This document shows, piece after piece, positions 11,794-22,579 of a stretch of 64,000 bases of DNA. Source of the DNA: Cutaneotrichosporon cavernicola. Its lineage: Eukaryota > Basidiomycota > Tremellomycetes > Trichosporonales > Trichosporonaceae. The position numbers were made by a program, and so were the translations under genes. The DNA lies in contig NC_083400.1 of assembly GCF_030864355.1 (NCBI RefSeq), positions 635,001 to 699,000 on the forward strand, written 5' to 3'. The notes under the pieces were generated by a model. It did no database searches and was not told the origin of the DNA. It saw nothing but the letters and a program-made list of their open reading frames with translations. The number at the start of each line of letters is the position of its first letter. Position 1 is the first letter of the stretch.

Positions 11794-14321
11794 TGTTACC
11801 ATAGCTTCCCATGTATAGACAGCTGGCATTTGGCATCATTTGGGAGGAATGGGAGCAGTTTACGAGTGGATCAGGATCTGCCGTATTAAAAAGTGTTTGA
11901 GTGAAATGATTACTAATTCTAAGGTTGGATAGTGTGGCTGTGGCTGCCTTGAGACGTTTAAAGAAACGTCGATTAGGGCGGCCAGAAGGCTTGAAGGTTG
12001 AGCAGGTACATCCAGGCACGCACGCATCTTACACGACGTTATTACGATCCGACGATGATGGCGATGGCGACACACGAGGTATTTGATGAGGTCTTGGATG
12101 GCTTGTGCATCAAGGCCATGAAACATTCTACATCCTGCGATCCTGCAGTAGGTATGGGTCAGAAGCATACACATCATTAAACCGCGAGACTATTACTCCG
12201 AATTCGAGCACTGCCACTTTCAGCGTCAGCAGTGAACAGTGGGAACATGATTTTGCAGAGGCAGAGGCAGGGTGAGCAAGGTAGAACAGAACACAAGGAA
12301 CGACTTGGGGACCTGAAGGCCTGACCGGCCTGAGGGGCCCAACAGGGAATATCAATAGGATTTGGGCGGGACTCAGGGTTCAAGGCGAGGATCTTCACTC
12401 AGCCACCGCCACCGCAATATGAGATTGGTATTCTAGTATATAAGTACAAGTCCCAGATTATTACAACTCGATTAGCCCTGTCAAACGTCGGGTCAACGAC
12501 CTTCTTCGGGGGATCGGGACATGCGGGACACCGGGAACTCTAGGCAGCCTCAAGTGGCTTACTTGGCGTAGATTACTCGAGGCGCTTGAGGCGAATGAGA
12601 ATGAGGAGGTTGTCCTGCAAATTGCGCATTCCGTTCTCAATGTTCTTGGCAAGCTACGGTCTCACCGGAGACGGAAGCAACTGCAACAGCAGACGGCATA
12701 CGGTCCATATTAATAGTCATCAAGTACATGTCCCCAATTAACTTGGGTACTGCGCACAACCAAGTGGCGTCGCAGACGTCGTAGCTGTCACGGGCCCGAG
12801 TTAACAAAGTCATGCGCCACAACAGACAAGATCCAACATGGTAACGGTGCGTAAATGCTCCCCTAACACACGTAAACAAATCCATCCCGTCCGCGGCCGT
12901 CCGACCCCATTGTTCATTTCATCTAGGTGGCAAAGCTGATCTACGTCCACTTTGGCCGCTGTTTACGCTGGGATCTGGGATACCTACGCGAGAATGAGTT
13001 TGAGGCCTGGTAGTTGGTAGAGGGATTAATTGGATTACTGTTGTCTGGATGGATTGAGATGGACTGAGCAGTCAAACAAAGTTTGGCCCTCAATCAAATT
13101 GTCAGTGCAGTAAACCTGAATGTAGCCAGGCCTATCCAGGGCCTTGGATCCCACACCTGCATGTACACCTGGATCCTCCCCCTGGTCCCCTGGGCCCCTT
13201 GCCTCCCCCCCCCTCTCTGCCCTCTGCCCGAATTTGCGAGCGAGAATGGGACCCTGTCCCACATCCCTTTAACCCTTCAACCTCACTACATCTACGGTGA
13301 GAGCATTCAAACTCTTGGATTGGTGGCGTACCTTCCCTGAAATGATTGGATGCATTGCAAGTAAGACCCTGGATCCTCAAAGTAAAGGGGCAGAAGGTGG
13401 GTGCTCAAGGAAGGGCCAAGGTACCAAAGGTCACCAAGTATGCCATACTCCTGTTACATGGTACTTCAAATATCCTTACGCAATATACGCCATTCGCCAT
13501 TGTATCACTTTTGACAAAGTCCTCTATACAACTCCTATTAGGAGTTAGTAGGAGTTGTCTCTCTCTTAATTCAATCCTCATTTGAGAGTTCTCGTCTCTA
13601 CCTGTAACCCATCTCTCTCCATCTCCATCCCTACACATTCCCTCCCTTCTCTCCCTCTCTCTCTCCCTTCCTCCCCATTCCTTTCATCCTCGTCTATCTC
13701 GTCTTCGTCTCAACAAATACTCGAACCATCAACACTACATCACCCTCGCCATCACTACTTGACCTTCCTCTCACTCAATTCCCCGTTTCAATCGCCGGAC
13801 CTGTACCTGCCTGCCGCGATCTTTGAGAATCATCCTCTTCCACTCCAACTCGCCAAGCTCATCGGCTCCAGCCTTTCCTTCCACCTCATCCCTCGCCACC
13901 ATTACTCGCGCGCAGAGTGCGTACCGGCGTACCGGAGGCGTCCTCTGACGCAGCGACTACTAGCCCTAATTATCGTGAGTCTCCTCTGGCAGTCACAGTC
14001 GAACGAGGCTGCAATTGGAAAGGAGGGGGTAAGTAAGGGACGGGAGGGTTGTCGCGGCGGGCAACAGCTCTACAATGTCTGAGCGCCTACAATGTTGGAG
14101 TGACCAACATGGATAACCGAGACATGGGCAGGCAAAGGTGGCTGCCTGTCCGAATGCAGAGTGTACGCGCCAGATTTCTGTCCAGGCAGCCACTCGCGAC
14201 ATCCTTTCCTATCATGCACACAAGCTCACACCTTTTCCCTATCTCTACGCGCCTCCCACATGACAACATTCCATGCCCCACCCACACAACACACCTCACT
14301 CACACCAGACCGGCTCGCACC
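11794..14321. other. Gene-poor gap and OPT transporter leader
   Basis: About 2.5 kb without a confirmed gene. It contains a TATA-like gtatataagtac near 12436-12447 followed by a 90-codon open frame without ATG (listed separately), and a short inverted repeat at 13529-13557. From about 13580 it becomes a pyrimidine-rich leader for the OPT gene. That leader contains a 13-codon upstream ORF (14074-14115) and an ATG at 14109 in frame with the transporter. Confidence 0.4.
12444..12713 (+). other. Open frame with coding character but no ATG
   Basis: A plus-strand frame runs 89 codons from just after a TAA to a TAA, without any ATG. Its product includes LKWLTWRRLLEALEANENE and VVLQIAHSVLNVLGKLRS, which look like amphipathic helices. 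A TATA-like element lies directly upstream and a CCCAG acceptor-like site occurs at 12452-12456. It could be an internal exon of an unrecognised gene, a decayed gene, or chance. A second exon-like stretch with an acceptor in front (CTAG at 12924-12927) runs to a TAG at about 13013. Confidence 0.25.
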
Positions 14322-17300
14322 ATGTCGCATCCGGACGAGCGACCTGGCGAGGACGGGCCCATCGATTTTACCCGTCCGCGTACCCCCAGTACCCCAGCAT
14401 CAGACTACGCGTCACCAAGTTATGACCATGGTCTTCCTCTAGATGCTGCTGCACCGAGCGAACCCCAAGACGGCCTGGGTTACGGTCACGCACCACACGC
14501 AATGCTTCCAGAAGAGGAGGGACGGTCTGTGCCACAGATTTCCCTTGCCGAGGCCTCACCTAGACCCCCTCCCCTTGCGCTTGCGAACGCTCGGTCCGTC
14601 TCTTTCCAAAGTGATGGGCCAGAGCCCATGAACCACCCCCTCGTTGACCCTCCTTTACACTCACCAGTGACCCTCGACGCGCCCTCGCCGGCAACCCATG
14701 AGGGGTCCTCCACCTCGATCCTCCTGCCCCAAAATCCTCCCGACTCGGGCGGCGGCTGGCGTGTTCCAGCTGCGATGCTGCGACCTGACACGGCCGATGT
14801 CGACGATGACACCGATTACCCTACGCGGGAGTTTGATGCTGAGGAGCTGTCTGACTCTGGCAAGAGCTCCGAGGCGGAGGACGACGTATTCGCTTTCAAC
14901 CGCCCAACCACGGCGCGCGCCGCCACTGGACCACCCGCAACCACGAGCCGGAAGCGCAAGAGACTGGTCACGACGCCTGGTACTGCGCCGTATGCAGGTA
15001 TCGACATGGCGGGGCACATGCAGGACATCGACTATGACCCAACGCACCCGCCCATCTTCAGTGGCCGATTCAATCTGAACAATGAGCCATTCAACAGATT
15101 CCGACAGTGGAAAGACGAGCAGAATGCCTCGACTTCTGGGACGACGGCCGTAAGCCCGCGGCCTGCAACGCAGATGACGGCAATGAGTGCTGTGTCTTCG
15201 GCACCGCCGCCGACTGGTGACACCGAGGCGGTCGTGCAGACCGCAACCCGCGGACGCCGCTTGAGGCGCGCAACGTCCGACTCGGTGAGCGTCATCTCGA
15301 CCGAGTCCGAGGGCATTGAATCGCTGCGCGACACCCGCCGGCACTCCATGCCCATGACCGAGCTCAGTGGCGACATGACGGTTCCGGACGGCAAGACGAC
15401 GTGGGGCGACGGCATCGGCGGCGCATACAAGGGGACGAGCGACAGCGACGGTGTGACAGGCATGGAGGACTGGGAGGAGGACAGCCCGTATGCCGAAGTG
15501 CGCGCGAGTGTGTCCAACATCGATGACCCCGACATGCCCGCCCTCACGCTCCGGTCCTTCCTACTGGGCATGGTGCTGTGCATGACATGCTCGGCCGGCA
15601 ACACCTTCCTCAGCTTCCGCAACCCCTCCCCACAGTTCCCCATCCTCATCGTGCAGATCATCGCTTACCCGATTGGCAAGTTCTTGGCGTGGTCCCTCCC
15701 ACTCCACGAGTACCACGCTCCCCACTGGCTGGGCGGCTTCCGCTTCAGCCTCAACCCCTGTCCATTCAACGTCAAGGAGCACACGATCATTGTCATGATG
15801 GCCACCGTGGCCATTCTTCCCGCGTACGGACTGTACTCGATCACCTCGCTGGACCTGTTCTACAAGACTCCTCTAGGCATCGGCTTCAACTTCACATACA
15901 TTCTCGCCACCCAGGTGACCGGTCTGACGATCGCAGGTATTGCGCGCCGCTTCGTTGTGTGGCCGGCATCCATGCTGTGGCCAGGTGTGCTCGTCTCCAC
16001 CACCATCCTCAACACATTGCATGCCGACTCGGACATTGGCACTGGCGGCATGAGCCGCCAGCGCTTCTTCATGATCATGTCGATCTTGGCCTTCTTCTAC
16101 TACTTCCTTCCGGGCTACCTGTTCTCCGCCCTGTCATACTTCTCCTACGCGACTTGGATCGCGCCTCGCAACCACGTCGTCAACCAGCTCATGGGTGTCC
16201 GGACAGGGATGGGCATGGGTATCCTCTGCTTCGACTGGGCTCAGATCTCGTGGGTCGGCTCTCCTCTCGCTGCCCCGTGGTGGGCCCAGGTCAACATTGG
16301 CATCGGTTTCCTCATCTTCTACTGGCTTATCACCCCGCTCATGTACTACACCAACGTGAGCAACTAAAGTTTCCCCGCTGACGCCAGGTCTGGTACACGC
16401 GGTTCCTACCAATCTCTGCTGTGCAACCGGCAGACCGCTTCCAGAACGTGTATGACGTCGAAAAGGTCCTCGGAACGGACAACAAGCTTAATCTCACCGC
16501 ATATGCTGCATATTCGCCCGTGTACCTTACGGCGTCATTCACCATGACATACATGCTCGCGTTTGCCCTCACCACTTCGCTTATCGTGTACACGGCCCTC
16601 GTACACGGGCCCCGCCTGTGGCGCATCTTGTGGAGAATGTCGACCGAGCCCGACGACATCCACATGAAGCTCATGAAGAAGTACCGCGAAGTCCCTGATT
16701 GGTGGTATGGCACAATCTTCTTGGCCTGCGTCGCGATGGGCGTTGTAAGCGTCAAAGTGTTCAATACCGGACTCCCCGTCTGGGGCTACTTTGTTGCCGT
16801 TGCCATGGCCTGGACGTACATTGTACCGGTCGCAATCATCTTCGCCATGTCCAATCTCGAGCCGACGTTCAACCTCATTGCCGAGCTGATTCCGGGCTAC
16901 GCCTTCCCCGGCCAGCCAATCCCTGGCATGGTATGTGCAACGTCTCTGTTTCGCTGACGCCAGGTGTTCAAGACCTTTGCCGTTCAGACCCTCGCCGAGT
17001 CGCTCTACTTCACACGCGACATGAAGCTCGGACATTACATGAAGGTCCCGCCGCGCTCCATGTTCATCTGTCAGATGGTTGCTTGCTCGCTCTCGTGCCT
17101 TGTTCAGGTCGGCGTGAAAGAGTGGATGTTCCGCACCATTCCCGACCTCTGCCAACCCGGTCAGCGTGCGCAGCTCATCTGCCAGAACGCGTACACCAGC
17201 TTCACCGCTAGCATCATTTGGTACGTCTCGTGTTGCTATTGTCGCTGACAACAGGGGTCTCATCGGACCTGCCCGACTCTTCTCCAAGGGCGGCATTTAC

Positions 17301-17732
17301 AATCCGCAGTTGTGGATGATGCTCGTCGGCGCTGTTGTGCCAATCCCGTTCTGGCTGTACTGCCGGCGCTACCCCCAGTCGATTGTACGCCACATCAACC
17401 CTTCGATCGTCTTCGCCGTGTGTCTTTCGATCCCTCCTGCATCCGGTATCAACATTGCGTCCTTCCTTGCTGTTGGGTTCGTGTTCCAGTTCTGGATGCG
17501 CCGCTACTACTTTGCGTGGTGGGCACGATACAACTATGTCCTGAGTGCCTCGCTCGACGTTGGCACCATCGCTGGCCTCCTCGTCATCTTCCTCTGCCTC
17601 CGCCTCCCCAAGGCTGATCTCGTGTGGTGGGGCAACACGGTGTACCAGAGGACCCTCGACTGGATGGGCGAGGCACGCGACAATCTCCCCGAAGGCAAGC
17701 TCTCCTTCGGTCCCGACACGTGGAAGCTCTAG
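14322..17732 (+). CDS. OPT-family oligopeptide transporter
   Basis: A proton-coupled oligopeptide transporter of the plasma membrane (Isp4/Opt family). Four exons (14322-16355, 16388-16930, 16964-17220, 17255-17732) with introns of 32-34 nt give 1103 residues. The first roughly 400 residues are disordered, rich in Pro, Ser, Asp and Thr, and much longer than in usual OPT proteins of 750-900 residues. Hydrophobic spans begin at LRSFLLGMVLCMTCSAGNTF and continue to the end. Family motifs include NPCPFNVKEHTIIVMMA, the late SLYFTRDMKLGHYMKVPPR and the C-terminal AKGG-like FSKGGIYNPQLW. The start at 14322 has a good context (caccATG). An in-frame ATG at 14109 would add 71 residues and cannot be excluded. 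Confidence 0.93.
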
Positions 17733-18546
17733 GCTGCGACCATCTATCCATTCCAACTATTGTCTCTCGTGTAGCTTGTGTGTATTTATCTTTGGGCTTT
17801 GTGTCTCCGCACCCACCACACCCGGGGTGCCGCTGGGGGCTGGCCTCCAGCCTCTTGTCGTATGCAATCATGGCGGAGCTATATTAGAACTCACCAACAC
17901 TTGTTTTGAGGGAGACCGTCTCAGATGGGGCAACCGACCTCAGCATGTCCTTGCGTCAGACGGCGGATGGCGGCCGCTAGTAGATGAACTCCCTCTCTAA
18001 ACGCGATAAGAGCAGCCCCTCGACCTGTTGCCACAGGCGTTCATCGTGGCACTTGGAAGGGTGTGAGATTACAATGCAAGGTTGCCTTTGGTAGCAAGAG
18101 ATCATCCACCTCTGCTGCTGGGACCAACACCCAACCTCGCAGACCGACTGCCCATATCCCGCCAACCCAACTTGCATGCATGTGAACATGGCGGAAACCA
18201 GCTAATTCATCACCTGGCCTGTCGCATGGGGTTTCAAGACGAGACACAGCAACAGTTGCACCTGACATGTCAGGCATGAGACATCTGACACATTCCCAGG
18301 CTATCTTTAAACATGATCGACAACGACCGCCTCGTCGTAATTGTCTTGGATGGTCCGATCGAAGTGTGGAATGCATACTGCGTACTGACGTGCCGCGGAG
18401 ATCACAGAGCTTGCCGCCGTGGTCGGTGGCGGCCAAGACGTCCTAACGGTCTGGATACACCGACGTCGACGTTGCATGGACATCGATGTTGACCCCTTCG
18501 CAGATCGTATGCTATCCAATACATGTATAGTACATCTACGCTTCGT
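17733..18546. other. Convergent intergenic region
   Basis: An 814-nt gap between the 3' ends of the OPT transporter and MRD1. I see no coding exon, tRNA or strong repeat. It probably holds the two 3' UTRs. Confidence 0.4.
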
Positions 18547-20860
18547 CTAGACTTCGAGCCCGTCGTCCTCCTCCACCTTGCCACCATGATCGAACTTGCG
18601 CTTGCGCACGACATCGCCCCTAGCGTCGCGGGACACCTTCTCACGAAGGGCCTCAACATCCACTCCATCGCCCTCCCGCGCCCACTCGCACACAAGGTGA
18701 CGTCCAAGCAAGTGGGTGTGCTTGAGCGCGTCCATGGCCCGCTGGGCTTCGGCATGCGTCGTAAACTCGAGGAATGCGAAACCACGCGAACTCGCCGCTC
18801 CAGTGGCCGAAAGCGTGCTCTTCTTGGGAACGCGCAGGCTCTTGAGTGTCCCATATGCGCTGAAGAGGGCACGTACGTCCTTTTTCCCGGCCTCGAAGGG
18901 CAAGTTCTTGACAAGAAGCTTGGTGCTCTTCGTACCGCCCATCTCGACCTTCTTGTCTTCCTTCTCTTCGACGCCACGCTGGGCAAACTTGGCTTCCAAG
19001 GTATGCCCGTCCACCTCGAAACCGTGTAGGCCCGCGAGGGCCTGCTGAGCCTCCTTCTTTGTCTTGAACCCCACAAAGCCGTAGCCCATCGACAGGCGCT
19101 CGCCCGGCCGCTTCGGGTCCGGCTTGGTCTGCACGCGCGCAAAGCTGAACCCGGGGAGAGTGGAGAGGACGGACGAGAGGCGGGCACTCGTCGTCGCCCA
19201 CGCCAGGTTCTTGAGGAAGAGCGTGGACCCCGCCTCGTCCTCGGGTGCAGGCTCGTCTCGCAATTCCTCCGCTGCGGCAGCGACCTTCTCAGCGAGGGCT
19301 GCCCGCTCCGCCGCTTCCTTGGACGCTGGCGTGTTCTTGGCACTGGGGTCCTTGAACATCCCCTCGGGTCCCTTCTCGAGGTACAGCACAGCGTTGCCGA
19401 GACGACGGTATGCGAGGGCGCGGAAGGCGCGCCCCGCGTCCATCGCATTCTCGAATTCGACGACACCGATAGTCCCAGCCGGCGGGAGGAGGACGCGCTT
19501 GAGCTCGCCGTGAGATGCGAAGAGGTCCTGTAGCGCGGTAATGCTCGTGCCGTAAGGAATGTTCTTCACGAGAATGACCGTCTTGGAACGCGGCACTCGC
19601 GGTTGCAGGCTGTCGAGCACAATCCCCTCCTTATCAAAGTACGCCTTGGTCTCGGCGATGACGTGCGTCTCGGCGAGGGCGAGCTTGACGGCGGGGGAGA
19701 TGTCATCATCGGCCCCGCTCAGCAGGTCCGCCTTGCTGACGCCCATACGGTCGGCCACCGATGCCGCCACAGCGTCGCTCTGTCGTTAGCCTTGAAAAGG
19801 AGGCCAGCTCACGTTCATATACAGCGTCGCCCAGTTGAGGCCCTTGGCAGTTGCCTCCGTGCGCTTGTCGTCCTGTCGGGCCTTGACGTCGCCGCGTGCC
19901 TCGGCCGCCTTGCCGAGCACCTTGCCATCTGTCGTACCCTTGCCAGCGGCAGCTACTGTTTCCTGACCAGGTCGCGCGCGTCCGGGGAGCACGTGCAACA
20001 AGCGACCCTTGAACGTCATCTTGTCGAGCCTTCGCCGCGCCGTGAGCGCGTCAACGGGCTCACGGAAGAGCACGAACGCAGTACCGAGCGGCTCTCCCGT
20101 CTTCTGCGAGACGGGAAGGTGCACGTCGACGACGGGGCCGAACTTGCCGAACTCTTCGCGCAAGTCGTCAGCCGTCGTGACGAACGCGAGGTTGCGCACG
20201 AACAGCCGTCCCGTGGACATGATGAGCGCGTCCTCAGCATCAAGCTGGGGCTCTGATGGCCCAGCGCCCACCTCCTCGTCGCCGTCCAGGCGATTTTGGC
20301 GCTTAGCGAGCCATGCCGCATCGTCGTCGTCGTCGTCGACCGACTCCTGCTCCATCTCCTCTTGTTCAGCCTCCTCCTTCTTGTCCTGGGCGCCTGCGAC
20401 CCACCCAGCCTCGCCGGGCACAGGCTCGACGGGCTTAGTCACATCGACGCCCTTCATGACTTCCATGAACTCCTTCAGTCCCTTCTTCTCCTTCTTCTCC
20501 TTTTTGTCCTCCTTCGGCGCCTCCTCCTTGCCCTGGTCGAGGCGTGCCCGTTTGGCTGGCTTCTCGGGCTTCGGGGCGAGCGGCTCGTCACGCACAAAGT
20601 CGACCTTGACCTTGCCGCCGCCGAACGCGAAGCTACCGTCGAACCATTCCTTGGCCGCAGTCGCTTCTTCCTCAGTGGCGTAACCGACGAACGCAAATCG
20701 ACGCTTCGGTACAAGTTTGGTATCCGTCACCGTCGCACCCTTGAGCGTCTTGGGCTCGGCGAGCTTGGCGCTGAAGCTCTCCGGCGACAGCCCGGGAGGA
20801 AGGTTTAGGAAGATGAGGCGCGACCTATTGTCAGGACTGAAGGTTGAGGGTGGCTTACAT
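18547..20860 (-). CDS. MRD1: Mrd1, multiple RRM protein of 18S rRNA processing
   Basis: Mrd1 is a nucleolar protein of the small-subunit processome that binds pre-rRNA and is needed for early 18S cleavages. Exons 20860-20859, 20824-19813 and 19779-18547 give 748 residues. Five RRMs can be seen: near the N terminus (SRLIFLNLPPGL, RRFAFVGY), GRLFVRNLAFVTT, KTVILVKNIPYGTS, STLFLKNLAWATT with GYGFVGF, and TKLLVKNLPFEAG with GFAFLEF. An acidic, Lys-rich linker lies between RRM1 and RRM2. The start codon appears to be split by an intron: AT ends exon 1 and G begins exon 2, giving MSRLIF, matching the family start. The gene is divergent from RPS19 with a 324-nt shared promoter. Confidence 0.92.
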
Positions 20861-21184
20861 GTCGTTGTCGGTTGTCCTCTGGGTGGTGTGAACTTGAAAC
20901 TTGGAACTTGTCGTCACAACAAATCTGTGGAGATGGACTCAACTCTGGTGGCAAATCCTCATTCAGGCACAGTGCCTGATTCAACTCTCGCGTGGCGGTG
21001 GCCGTCAAAATCGTGAATTTTGTTGAACATGGCCAAACTCCGACGCCGATTGATTAGGGATTAATGTTTCAGAATTAATTCCAGAATAATCCCAGTTGGC
21101 AGGCTGCAGCCCAGCGCCTGGCGGTGCGGGGTGTGCCATCGAGTTGGGCGTTCGCAACTGTTCTGGTGACCACCAACCCTAAAA
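20861..21184. promoter_or_regulatory. MRD1-RPS19 bidirectional promoter
   Basis: 324 nt separate the divergent starts of two 40S-related genes. AT-rich elements (repeats of attaatt and gattaggg near 21045-21085) are the only visible motifs. Shared regulation of the two genes is a reasonable inference. Confidence 0.45.
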
Positions 21185-22176
21185 ATGCCTGGCGTCCGCG
21201 ACATCTCGTGAGTGCCAGTGACGACCACACCGACGACGACACGCGCGCGCGCTCCGACGCGAGAGAAACCGGCGGGAGGAAGGACGGCGGAGTGGAGGAG
21301 GCAGTCTGAGCGGAAATTTGCCTCCAGACGTCGCCTTGAACTGCACGGGTGGTGTGCAGGTGTGTTGGCGCGCGCGAGGAGTGTGCGCCGGCAGTGAAGA
21401 AGTCATGAGATTGGGCGAGGAGGCGCACGCGCTGTCGTTGTGGTATCGCCGCGGATGAACGCTGACCTAGCGCCTTTGGCTCGACTTGCTCTCGATCTCG
21501 ATCTCGATTCTCGCGCGATCTTCATCATCCCCTCCCCTCGACATTCCCGACCTTCGTTCCCACCCCTTGTTTGAATTGTCGCGATTCCCACTACTACGCT
21601 TTCTCCATACAGCGCTGAGGACTTCATCAAGGCCTACTCGGCCCACCTTAAGCGCTCGGGCAAGCTCGAGATCCCCACCTGGGTTGACATTGTCAAGACT
21701 GGTCCCCAGAAGGAGCTCGCGCCCTACGACCCGGACTGGTTCTACGTCCGTGCCGGTGAGTAGATACAGACGCAGGTGTTGGCGGCGCGTGACTTGCAAT
21801 TTGGGTGGCGCCAAATTATTCTCTTCCTCCGGAAGCTAACCCTGCAGCTGCCATCGCCCGCCACATCTACCTCCGCAAGCACGTCGGCGTCGGCGCGCTT
21901 GCCAAGCTCCACGGCACCAAGCACCGCCGCGGAGTCCGCCCCGGCCACCACCGCGACTCGGCCACTGGTGTCGAGCGCAACGTTGTTCAGGCTCTCGAGA
22001 AGATCGGTGTTCTTGAAGGCCACCCCAACGGTGGCCGCAAGATCTCGCAGGACGGCATGCGCGACCTCGACCGCATCGCCACCGCTGTCCTCGAGACCCA
22101 GCGTGACGAGGAGGAGGAGGAGGCGGAGTCTGAGAGCGACTCGGACTCGGACTCGGACTCGGACGACAGCGACTAG
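21185..22176 (+). CDS. RPS19: 40S ribosomal protein S19 (eS19) with acidic tail
   Basis: A structural protein of the small ribosomal subunit head, needed for 18S 3' maturation. Three exons (21185-21207, 21613-21755, 21848-22176) give 164 residues. [55 protein letters not shown] and the C-terminal [21 protein letters not shown] are characteristic. The core ends at the usual length of about 143 residues. About 20 further residues of Glu, Ser and Asp follow ([13 protein letters not shown]...), which standard eS19 lacks. The first intron is 405 nt, far longer than most here. The first exon encodes only 7 full codons, as is common for ribosomal protein genes. Confidence 0.95.
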
Positions 22177-22579
22177 GCGTCTCGCTGCTAGCGGGTTCTA
22201 GGTGTATGCGATTCTATCACATTCCGGTGGGGGTTGTGGTTGTGTGACAAGTGTCACAGTGAAGAGAACAAAGCGAGAGGAGGTACGGCGACATGTGGAT
22301 GTGTTGGCGTCAGCACCCGTGGAGCAATGCGGACACTTTGGTCAGATTGGTGTATTGTGTGCGCAAGTGGTTCACTCATTCCGTCATTAAATACTCCCCT
22401 ACTGACCATCCATCGCGAGTGGCACAACGCAAATGTTACCAATATCATACCATACGGGCTACATGCTGGGAATCGACTACAACGGTGGTGACAAGTGCAA
22501 AGGCAGGGCGAGGGCCACAACTGTGAGAGTGTTCATCAAGAGTCCTGGGTGAGGCGGATGGGGTGTAGGCCACAGGATG
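22177..22579. other. Convergent intergenic region
   Basis: 403 nt between the 3' ends of RPS19 and the downstream minus-strand gene. No gene or notable motif was seen. Confidence 0.4.

Noticed and set aside
12581..12652. Minus-strand exon ending NLQDNLLILIRLKRLE
   Set aside because: It is the antisense of a longer plus-strand open frame at 12444-12713, and no upstream exon or start could be joined.
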